This document shows, in pieces, positions 7,793 to 14,647 of a stretch of DNA of 27,349 nucleotides. Made by a program: the position numbers and the translations under genes. The DNA is from Acidimicrobiia bacterium (GTDB lineage Bacteria; Actinomycetota; Acidimicrobiia; IMCC26256; JAENVU01), in NCBI GenBank assembly GCA_025357995.1, contig JANYLF010000020.1:1-27349 (forward strand), given 5' to 3'. Every line of letters starts with the position of its first letter. Within the stretch, counting starts at the first letter, position 1. A model generated the notes under the pieces. The model was not told the origin of the DNA, searched no databases, and was given only the letters and a program-made list of their open reading frames with translations.

Positions 7793-8544
7793 CCGAGCGC
7801 GTACGCGCCGAGTGAATACCCGAGCAGTCGCTGCAACCGCTCGGGCAACGAACGCGCGACATCGGGTGGCACCGTGAGGAACTGGTTCTCCTCCTGGCGA
7901 AGCCAACCGACGCTGTAGGTGATGTTGACGCCCACGCGGTCGGTGTCAGTGGAGTTCGGTCCACCGCCGTGATAGAGCGAGCCCACGTACAAGAGCGCGG
8001 ACCCCCGTTCCATCTCGGCCGGTTCGGTGTCGGCAAGTTCGAAACGGAGCTTGTCTTCGGCGAGGTGACTGCCGGGCACCACGCGCGTTGCGCCGTTGGC
8101 TTCGGTGAAATCGGTCGCGGCCCAGATCGTGTTGCACTGCACCTGGTAGCCCGAGGGAAACGTGAAGAAGTCGAATGCCCATTGATCGCGATGGATCACT
8201 TGCGCGGGCCCGCCCGGCTCGATGCGAATGAGCTGCGTGAGATGGAGTTGGTAGTTGTTCACGTGCGAGAGCACTTGGTCGACGGTCCCGAGCACGAGCG
8301 GATCGAGCACGAGTTCCCGTGAAGACGCCGAACGCGCGATCAACCCGCCGGTGCGGCGCGTGCGCGGCCCCGCGAAGTCGTCCGTGCCGTACGCGGTACG
8401 CGCCACGTACTGGTCCATCTCTCCGTCGAGACGGTCGAGGAGGTCCGGTGCTGCCAGGCGATCAATGACCGCACAACCGTCGGCTGCGAGCACGGCGGCG
8501 ACGTCGTCGGGTGACGCGGTCGCGGGGAGATGTCGAACCGTCAT
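7672..8544 (-). CDS. Phytanoyl-CoA dioxygenase (PhyH) family Fe(II)/2-oxoglutarate oxygenase
   Basis: The ATG at 8544 overlaps the stop of the upstream amidohydrolase by 4 bases (ATGA), and gives 290 residues. The double-stranded beta-helix motifs are visible: HRDQWAFD supplies the His-x-Asp iron ligands (about residues 126-128), GSLYHGGGPN the distal His, and DRVGVNITY the Arg for 2-oxoglutarate. ATRVVPGSHL is also typical. PhyH members hydroxylate diverse substrates, so phytanate is not implied. Co-transcription with an amidohydrolase suggests hydroxylation and hydrolysis of one compound. Its 3' end overlaps the PAP2 gene by 121 bases on the opposite strand. A longer frame to 8781 would overlap the amidohydrolase and is rejected. 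Confidence 0.9.
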   Translation of the reverse strand: MTVRHLPATASPDDVAAVLAADGCAVIDRLAAPDLLDRLDGEMDQYVARTAYGTDDFAGPRTRRTGGLIARSASSRELVLDPLVLGTVDQVLSHVNNYQLHLTQLIRIEPGGPAQVIHRDQWAFDFFTFPSGYQVQCNTIWAATDFTEANGATRVVPGSHLAEDKLRFELADTEPAEMERGSALLYVGSLYHGGGPNSTDTDRVGVNITYSVGWLRQEENQFLTVPPDVARSLPERLQRLLGYSLGAYALGYVDDLRDPLDVLMGRDTGNASFAASAEELAANAGVSTIG

Positions 8545-9368
8545 GTCCGCACTGTACGGTCGAGCAGGCGCCGCGCGGTACCCCCGAGGAACTGGGTCAT
8601 CGCGTCGTCGTCGAGGGGCAGCCCGCGTGCCTCGGTGAGTGATCGTCGCATCGGGAACCACGGTTCGTCGCTGCCCCAGAGCACGCGGCCCCGGTAGGTC
8701 GAGCTGTTCATGAACGTGACGAGGTTCGGGTCCATGTACTTCGGTGCGTACGCCGTGCACGAGAGGTAGAGGTTCGGCCATTTGCGCATGTAGTTCATGA
8801 GCAACTCTTCGTAGGGGTGACCCATGTGCGCGCCGATCACCACGAGATCGGGGAAGTCGATGAGCACGTCTTCGAGCAGATCGGGATGTTGTACGCGCGA
8901 TCGCACACGCGGGCCCGGTACCCCCACGTTGATGCCGACGGGTATTCCCAGCTCCTCACACACGGAATACGCGGGGTAATGGCGCGGATCGGTGATCGCC
9001 ACTTGATTGGCGAGTGGCATCACGCGGACCATCGAGAAGCGCGGATGCTCGGCGAGCGTGCGGATGCGCCGAACATTGCGCGTCGCGTGCTCGGGCGATG
9101 TGAGTCCCGCGGCCACGAGGAATCGGTTCGGGTGTTCGTCGGCCACTTCGAGCGCGTGTTCGGCGGTACCGTCCATGCCGGTGCAAAGGATCCCGGTGGC
9201 CACACCGAGTTCGTCCATCACCGCGAGGAGGCCGTCGGTGCCGATCCCTCCCGTGGAGCTCGAACCCAGGTAGCCGGGGATGTTGGCGAATTGCTCCTGG
9301 CCGAGGAACTCGCGCGCCCCCTGACCGGTGACCAGGTTCACCCAGATATCGAGCACGTCCATCATCAT
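8541..9368 (-). CDS. Amidohydrolase_2 family protein lacking the N-terminal His-x-His
   Basis: Three consecutive ATG codons start at 9368; the protein has 273-275 residues. The TIM-barrel metal-dependent hydrolase pattern is visible at VVIGAHMGHPYEELL, NLYLSCTAYAPKYM and GRVLWGSDEPWFP, which supply the later His and the Asp of the family. The first strand normally carries Asp-x-His-x-His or DDH, but here it reads DVLDIWVNLVTG with no His. So the metal site may be altered, or the protein may use only some ligands like decarboxylase relatives. It overlaps the PhyH gene by 4 bases and diverges from the plus-strand amidohydrolase at 9474 over about 105 bases with two palindromes. Confidence 0.85.
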   Translation of the reverse strand: MMMDVLDIWVNLVTGQGAREFLGQEQFANIPGYLGSSSTGGIGTDGLLAVMDELGVATGILCTGMDGTAEHALEVADEHPNRFLVAAGLTSPEHATRNVRRIRTLAEHPRFSMVRVMPLANQVAITDPRHYPAYSVCEELGIPVGINVGVPGPRVRSRVQHPDLLEDVLIDFPDLVVIGAHMGHPYEELLMNYMRKWPNLYLSCTAYAPKYMDPNLVTFMNSSTYRGRVLWGSDEPWFPMRRSLTEARGLPLDDDAMTQFLGGTARRLLDRTVRT

Positions 9369-9369
9369 C

Positions 9370-9414
9370 TCGGTCCGTCCGCTCGGAATTGGTGGGGTCG
9401 GTTATACGGACCGA
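9370..9414. promoter_or_regulatory. Divergent inverted repeat, candidate operator
   Basis: TCGGTCCGT (9370-9378) and ACGGACCGA (9406-9414) are perfect inverted arms 27 bases apart, in the space between divergent amidohydrolase genes. The right arm overlaps a TTATAC (9402-9407) that could serve as a -10 element. It may bind a regulator of both directions. Confidence 0.45.
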
Positions 9415-9419
9415 CATGA

Positions 9420-9435
9420 CTGACGGTAGCGTCAG
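9420..9435. promoter_or_regulatory. Palindrome CTGACG-N4-CGTCAG, candidate repressor operator
   Basis: A perfect 6-bp palindrome with a GTAG centre lies 38 bases before the ATG of the plus amidohydrolase. TGACG-N4-CGTCA sites are typical of TetR/GntR-type regulators; no such regulator gene is seen in this window. Confidence 0.45.
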
Positions 9436-9473
9436 GTTCTGCGTCCGGCAACGGCGAGACCAGGAGGACCAGC

Positions 9474-10682
9474 ATGACGACGGCAACCGAAGAGCGCTAC
9501 ACGATCATCTCGGCCGACTGTCATGCGGGCGGGTCTCACGAGCAGTACCGCTCGTACCTGTCGGCCGAGTGGCAGGAGGAGTTCGACGCGTGGCGCGGGG
9601 AGTACTCCAACCCCTTCCGTGACCTCCAGGACGACGGCCGCTCGCGCAATTGGGACGACGAGCGGCGCATCACCGACCTGGAGAAGGACGGTCAGGTCGC
9701 GGAGGTCACGTTCCCGAATACCGTGCCGCCGTTCTTCCCGACCGGTGCCGTCATCGCGCGCGCACCGCAAGACGCAGAGGACTACCGGCGTCGGTGGGAA
9801 GGCTTGCGCGCCCACAACCGCTGGCTCGTCGATTTCTGCGGCCGGTACCCCGAGCGCCGCGCCGGGATCGGCCAAGTGTTCCTCGATGACGTCGATGTCG
9901 CGATCAAAGAAGTCGTGTGGATGCACGATCAGGGTCTGCGCGGCGGCGTGCTCATCCCCGGCATCCCGGACGACGCGCACATGCCGCCGTACTACTCGGA
10001 GCACTACGACCGGCTGTGGGCCGTGTGCGAAGAGCGCGGCATCATCATCAACCACCACACCACAGGGACCGGGCTTCCCGACTACGGCAAGTACCCGAGC
10101 TCGACGATCCAATGGATGATCGAGACGGCGTGGTACGCGCACCGGCCGTTGTGGCAACTGCTCATGAGTGGAACCTTCGACCGCTTCCCGAACCTCAAGC
10201 TCGTGCTCACCGAACAGGGCTGCGATTGGATCCCGCCGCTGCTCATGCAACTCGACGCGTTCCACATGCAGATGCAGAACGGTCGGATCGGTGAGATGAA
10301 CTTGAAGAACGACTCGGTCCTGCCGCTCACGCCGACCGAGTATTTCGAACAGAACGTGTGGGTGGGAGTGAGCTTCCCCGGCGTGCGTGAAGCGAAGGCG
10401 TTGCGTCGGCTCGGCCTGCACAAGGTCATGTGGGGATCGGACTATCCGCACAACGAGGGGACGTCGCCGTATTCGCGTCAGAGCCTGCAACGCACGTTCC
10501 ACGACTGGACGCCGGAAGACCTCCGCCAGGTGCTCTCGGGTACTGCGGCCGCGGTGTACGGCTTCGATCTCGACGCGCTGGATCCCATCGCGGCCAATGG
10601 TGTGGGTCCGACCGTGGGTGAAGTGGCGACGCCACTCGAGACCATTCCGAAAGGCGCGTTCAGCCCCGCGTTCTACCGCTGA
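9474..10682 (+). CDS. Amidohydrolase_2 (TIM-barrel metal-dependent hydrolase) family protein
   Basis: The ATG at 9474 sits six bases after AGGAGG (9462-9467), and gives 402 residues. TIISADCHAGGS carries the N-terminal Asp-x-His-like ligand, EERGIIINHHTTGTGLPDYG has central His residues, and KVMWGSDYPHNEGTSPYS carries the late Asp/His. This organisation matches actinobacterial amidohydrolases annotated as predicted TIM-barrel hydrolases, often in catabolic clusters, with varied substrates. Its last 23 bases overlap the convergent N-acyl-D-amino-acid deacylase gene. It is divergent from the 8541-9368 amidohydrolase and may share its regulation. Confidence 0.9.
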   Translation: MTTATEERYTIISADCHAGGSHEQYRSYLSAEWQEEFDAWRGEYSNPFRDLQDDGRSRNWDDERRITDLEKDGQVAEVTFPNTVPPFFPTGAVIARAPQDAEDYRRRWEGLRAHNRWLVDFCGRYPERRAGIGQVFLDDVDVAIKEVVWMHDQGLRGGVLIPGIPDDAHMPPYYSEHYDRLWAVCEERGIIINHHTTGTGLPDYGKYPSSTIQWMIETAWYAHRPLWQLLMSGTFDRFPNLKLVLTEQGCDWIPPLLMQLDAFHMQMQNGRIGEMNLKNDSVLPLTPTEYFEQNVWVGVSFPGVREAKALRRLGLHKVMWGSDYPHNEGTSPYSRQSLQRTFHDWTPEDLRQVLSGTAAAVYGFDLDALDPIAANGVGPTVGEVATPLETIPKGAFSPAFYR

Positions 10683-12396
10683 GCTCGGCGGTGTCGCGGC
10701 CGCGGCGCAGGATCGTTCCCGGCGTCGCGCCGGTGAACGTACCGTTGGCGACGATCGCGGTCCCGTCCACGAACACGTGCTCCATCCCGACGCTGTCCAC
10801 CACGATCCGACTCGCGCCGCCGGGGAGATCGGCGACGGTGCGTTCGCGGGCCGGCGCGACCACATCGGGGTCGAACATCACCAGATCCGCGCGCATGCCC
10901 GGCTCGACGCGGCCGCGGTCGGTGAGTCCGTACAGGCGAGCCGGGACCTCCGTGAGCAGATGCACCGCTTCCTCGATCGTGAGTAGGTCAAGCTCGCGCA
11001 CGGCCGGGCCGACGAGGAACGTCGAGTAGCCCGCCATGCAAAACATGTCGAGGTGTGCGCCGGCGTCGGACGCACCGACGATCGCGCGTGGGTCCCTCCA
11101 CACCGCGGCTCGCGCGTCCCACGTTGCGCGATCCTCGGCCGGCAATTGCGGCCGTAACCCGGTGCGGAGCTCGTCGGCGAGGACGATGTCGAGGAGGACG
11201 TCGAACGGCACTCCGCCGCGTTCGGTTGCGATCTCGCCGACCGTGCGGCCTTCGTGCGCGCGGGTCTCGGGCGTGAACCCCTCTGCGATGGTGAAGCTCT
11301 CCCAGCGCGCGAGGCCCGCGAGCACACCGGCCTCCTCGGAATGCGCGCTCGAGTCCAGGCGGGCACGTACCGCGGGGTCGGCGAGCAGGCGCATGCGCTC
11401 CGGAACGGGTTGGCCCAGCACCTCCCGCCAGCCGGGGAGGCCGTCGAGTACGAAGCCCGACAGGAACGACAACCGGATCCGCATCGACTGCGGGATCGTG
11501 AGCGCGACGACGCGCGCACCGCGCGCCGCGGCGCGCGTCGACGCCGCGAGTTGGTGCTCGTGGTTGCCGGTCGCGCTGACGCCGAGCACGTTCCAGTTGA
11601 GTGGACTCTTCGCGGCAAGGCAGAGGTCGGTCATGAGATCGACTTCGTCGTCGGTAAAGCCGTTGAGGCAACCGGGAATGATCAACTCGAGCTGGGTGCC
11701 CGCGTAGGGCCCGAGTACCGCCGCCAGGTCGAGGAGCTCGGTGGGTGCGGCGAAGCGTGATGGCACAGGGTCGCCGTTACCGTCGTTGTGGGTCGGGGCT
11801 TGCGAGCTGGAGAATCCCATCGCGCCCGCGTCGAGTGCCACGCCGAGCAGGCGCGCCATCGCGTCGACGTGATCGTCGGTCGCGGCATTGCCTGTAGCTG
11901 CGTGTCCCATGACCATCCGCCGGAGCGCGCAGTGGCCCACCAAGAAGCCGGCGTTCACCGCGGTGCCGCGCGCATCGAGATGATCGAGGTAGCCGGCGAA
12001 GTCGTCCCACTCCCAGCTGACACCGGCCTCGATTGCGGGAAGCGGGATGCCTTCGACGCGTGCCATCAACCGCGCGAGGTAGTCGGTGTCGCGTGCGTTC
12101 GCCGGCGCGAGACCGAAGCCGCAGTTGCCGCCGAAGACGGTGGTGACCCCGTGGAGCGGTGACGGACTCGCGGTCGCGTCCCACAGCAGCTGCGCGTCGT
12201 AGTGGGTGTGCAGGTCGACGAACCCGGGCGCAACGATCCGACCGTCCGCATCGATCGTGCGGGTCGCGCCCTCGGCGCTCGCATCGGCACCGACCGCGAC
12301 GATGCGCCCACCGTCGATTGCGACGTCTGCGACCCGCGCCGGCGCCCCCGTCCCGTCCACGACGGTGCCACCTTGGATCAAGAGGTCGGACGTCAT
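10660..12396 (-). CDS. N-acyl-D-amino-acid deacylase family amidohydrolase (amidohydrolase_3)
   Basis: The ATG at 12396 overlaps the stop of the upstream gene by 4 bases (ATGA) and gives 578 residues, the usual length for the family. The N-terminal small beta domain (LLIQGGTVVDGTGAPARVADVAIDGGRI) leads to the metal motif FVDLHTHYDAQ (about residues 58-68), NCGFGLAP, the conserved GHCALR, then a GASDAGAHLDM and finally a C-terminal beta domain PGMRADLVMFDPD. This is the D-aminoacylase/N-acyl-D-amino-acid deacylase group, which hydrolyses acyl-amide or related bonds. The true substrate may differ. It is co-transcribed with the amidohydrolase_2 gene before it. A longer frame to 12984 is rejected because it runs inside that gene. 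Confidence 0.88.
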   Translation of the reverse strand: MTSDLLIQGGTVVDGTGAPARVADVAIDGGRIVAVGADASAEGATRTIDADGRIVAPGFVDLHTHYDAQLLWDATASPSPLHGVTTVFGGNCGFGLAPANARDTDYLARLMARVEGIPLPAIEAGVSWEWDDFAGYLDHLDARGTAVNAGFLVGHCALRRMVMGHAATGNAATDDHVDAMARLLGVALDAGAMGFSSSQAPTHNDGNGDPVPSRFAAPTELLDLAAVLGPYAGTQLELIIPGCLNGFTDDEVDLMTDLCLAAKSPLNWNVLGVSATGNHEHQLAASTRAAARGARVVALTIPQSMRIRLSFLSGFVLDGLPGWREVLGQPVPERMRLLADPAVRARLDSSAHSEEAGVLAGLARWESFTIAEGFTPETRAHEGRTVGEIATERGGVPFDVLLDIVLADELRTGLRPQLPAEDRATWDARAAVWRDPRAIVGASDAGAHLDMFCMAGYSTFLVGPAVRELDLLTIEEAVHLLTEVPARLYGLTDRGRVEPGMRADLVMFDPDVVAPARERTVADLPGGASRIVVDSVGMEHVFVDGTAIVANGTFTGATPGTILRRGRDTAELSGRTRG

Positions 12397-13676
12397 TTCC
12401 GCTCTCGACCCTGCGGGCCGGGCCGCTCGGGCCACGCTCCGCCTCGGTTGTCGCGGGCTGGGGTGGATCGGGACGGCGTCGCTCTCGGAATACGGAGTTC
12501 GGTGGGGACGGGGTGGCGGAAGAGGCGGGATGCGTTCTCCCAGGTGACCATACGGATCTCCTCGTCGCTCACGCCGGTGAGGTCGCGGCGCGCCCGAGCT
12601 TGAGTGTGGGGCCACGTCGAGTCGGCGTGGGGGTAGTCGGTCTCCACCATGATGTGGTCGACGCCGATGTGGTCGCGTAACGCGAACGTCGACGAGATGT
12701 CGATCGTGCAGAACCAGAAGTTCCGCCGCAGCGCGTCGCTCGGGCCGATGTCGGCGGACTTCCACGCCGAAAGGCCCGACGCGGAATGGTCGAGGACGTA
12801 GTCGATGCGATCGAGCAGCATCGGTACCCAGCCGATCCCGCCTTCGGAGAACGCGACGTTGAGTGTGGGAAACCGCGTCGGGATCTCGGCCCACAACCAG
12901 TCGGCCGCCGCGACCATCGCGTTGACGGGAAACAAGGTGGTGTACAACTCGAGCGGCGCGCCGGGGGAGCGCGACGCCGTCCAACTGCTCGACGCGTTGT
13001 GGAGGCAGACGACCGTCTCGGTCTCCTCACACGCGCGCAGGAACGGATCCCAATGTTCGGTGTGCATCGAAGGTAAGCCAAGGTCGACCGGGTTTTCGGG
13101 GAACGAGACGGCGACGAATCCGCGTGCCGAATTGGCGCGAATCTCCGCGGCGGCGATCTCGGGGTCGAGCAGCCACGGCAGTTGATTCGCGAGGAGACGC
13201 GTGGGATGCGCCCCCGCCCACTCTTCGTGCATCCATTGGTTCCACGCACGCACGCAGGCGAGCCCGAGGTCGGGGTCCGAGGTGCGTGCGAAGACGGTCC
13301 CGGCGAAGCCCGCGATGAGCGATGGAAAGCACAACGACGCGTACACACCGTCGAGGTCCATGTCCTGAACGCGCGCGTCGGCGTCGTAGCAACCGCGCCG
13401 CATCTCGTCGAAGCGGGCGGGCTCCAGCGACCACTCGTCCTTCGGACGTCCCGCGATCGCGTTCAGCCCTACCTGTGGGTAGCGGTGACCGTCGAACTCC
13501 CAGAGCTCGTTGCCGAGTTCGTCCTCGATCACGCGGGGTGCCGCCGCCGTCAGGGCGTCCGGCATACGACCGAGAAAGAGGTCGCGGGGCTCGATGAGGT
13601 GGTCGTCCACAGAGACGATCGTGAACGTCCGCTCTGCGGCCGGTGGATCGGGAAGGAGCGTCGTGCGAGCGGGCAC
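12393..13676 (-). CDS. Amidohydrolase_2 family protein
   Basis: The frame from a GTG at 13676 gives 427 residues. The family pattern is clear: TIVSVDDHLIEPRDLFLGRMP (N-terminal Asp-Asp-His motif), ETETVVCLHNASSS, TLNVAFSEGGIGWVPMLLDR and DHIMVETDYPHADSTWP. These are features of actinobacterial amidohydrolases related to the 2-amino-3-carboxymuconate decarboxylase group, which may hydrolyse or decarboxylate. The last ~35 residues (ATPSRST... GRERK) look disordered. The 3' end overlaps the following deacylase gene by 4 bases, so they are translationally coupled. The start is uncertain; other GTG codons downstream are possible, although the sequence before DDHLIEP is only about 20 residues. Confidence 0.88.
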   Translation of the reverse strand: MPARTTLLPDPPAAERTFTIVSVDDHLIEPRDLFLGRMPDALTAAAPRVIEDELGNELWEFDGHRYPQVGLNAIAGRPKDEWSLEPARFDEMRRGCYDADARVQDMDLDGVYASLCFPSLIAGFAGTVFARTSDPDLGLACVRAWNQWMHEEWAGAHPTRLLANQLPWLLDPEIAAAEIRANSARGFVAVSFPENPVDLGLPSMHTEHWDPFLRACEETETVVCLHNASSSWTASRSPGAPLELYTTLFPVNAMVAAADWLWAEIPTRFPTLNVAFSEGGIGWVPMLLDRIDYVLDHSASGLSAWKSADIGPSDALRRNFWFCTIDISSTFALRDHIGVDHIMVETDYPHADSTWPHTQARARRDLTGVSDEEIRMVTWENASRLFRHPVPTELRIPRATPSRSTPARDNRGGAWPERPGPQGRERK

Positions 13677-13759
13677 GCCGTCACTCTTCCAGGCCGCATG
13701 GGAAGGGACAAATGGCGGCGCGCCCGGTCGGGTGTCCAGACCTGCGATCGTGGTGGGGA
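13677..13759. promoter_or_regulatory. Divergent intergenic region
   Basis: These 83 bases separate the amidohydrolase (minus) from the membrane protein (plus). I see no clear promoter or palindrome in it. Confidence 0.3.
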
Positions 13760-14647
13760 ATGGACCGCATCCAACGGATCGTCGAACGGATCGCCAACGC
13801 CGGCCGGCGGTGGGGTGGTCGAGCGTGGGCCACTGCGCGCGACCCGCGTCGAGTCCTGCCGGTACTCGCGGTGGTCGCGCTACTCCTCATTGGGGTTCCG
13901 TATACCGCGACCGGACTGTCGCGCGTGGGGCGCGCCGCGCTGGACTGGCGGTCCGACTCGCGGGTGCATTGGCACCGGACGACGGGCACGGTCACGGGTG
14001 TCCGTGACGCCGACGGTTTGCTGGCGCAAGTGCGCTATCACGACCAGTCGGGCCACGCGCACGCGGCCGAGGCCTACGTGGCCGATCCCACAAAGAAGTG
14101 GCTACGCACGAAGGTGCCGATGCGCTTCGACGTCCATGACTTCGACCGCGTGAAGCTGATCGGGTTCGGCGATCACGCGCCGGTTCCCGCATTGTTGGTT
14201 GCGGGCGCGCCGCTTGGCGCGGGGATTGCGGCGCTCGTGATCGCACTCGCGCTGTGGCGCCGGCGACGGTTGGTGGCGGTCAGTGCAACACCGATCGCGG
14301 TGCTCCGCGGTCCGTTGACGATCGCCGCGACGATCGCGGTCGCGGGAATCGGCGCGTGGGCAGTCGGTACCGTCCTCGAGCGCGGGTGGTCGGCGATCGC
14401 GTCGGCGACCGGACACCTCGTCGGCACGGTGTTCGGCGATCTCCTCGGAGTACTCGTGCCGCTCGTCGCGTTCGTCGCCGGTTGCCTGCTCACCGCCTGG
14501 TTGGCGCGGCATCGGAATCACGCGGACCACGACGGCTTGCTCTCCAGGGCCCACGGACTCATCGATCGGGCCGCGGGCATGGTGCCGTCACCCGAAGAGA
14601 TGGCATCGGACGATCGATCGCGCGATCACCCGCACCACGCCGCCTAA
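13760..14647 (+). CDS. Small membrane protein with DUF3592-like extracytoplasmic domain
   Basis: The ATG at 13760, directly after TGGTGGGGA, gives 295 residues. One membrane helix lies at about 34-53, then a hydrophilic beta-rich domain (about 60-130; HWHRTTGTVTGVRDADGLLAQVRYHDQ... with an AEAYV and VKLIGFGDH strands), then three or four hydrophobic helices (about 134-155, 177-200, 215-240) and a charged His-rich C-terminal tail. The domain between two helices that begins with a TGTV-type strand resembles DUF3592 proteins, whose function is unknown. Its stop overlaps the convergent GGDEF-EAL gene: TAA at 14645-14647 and TAG on the other strand at 14644-14646. Confidence 0.7.
   Translation: MDRIQRIVERIANAGRRWGGRAWATARDPRRVLPVLAVVALLLIGVPYTATGLSRVGRAALDWRSDSRVHWHRTTGTVTGVRDADGLLAQVRYHDQSGHAHAAEAYVADPTKKWLRTKVPMRFDVHDFDRVKLIGFGDHAPVPALLVAGAPLGAGIAALVIALALWRRRRLVAVSATPIAVLRGPLTIAATIAVAGIGAWAVGTVLERGWSAIASATGHLVGTVFGDLLGVLVPLVAFVAGCLLTAWLARHRNHADHDGLLSRAHGLIDRAAGMVPSPEEMASDDRSRDHPHHAA

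Noticed and set aside
12397..12984. Long N-terminal extension of the deacylase frame
   Set aside because: Runs inside the amidohydrolase_2 gene in another frame; the conserved small beta domain starts right after the ATG at 12396.
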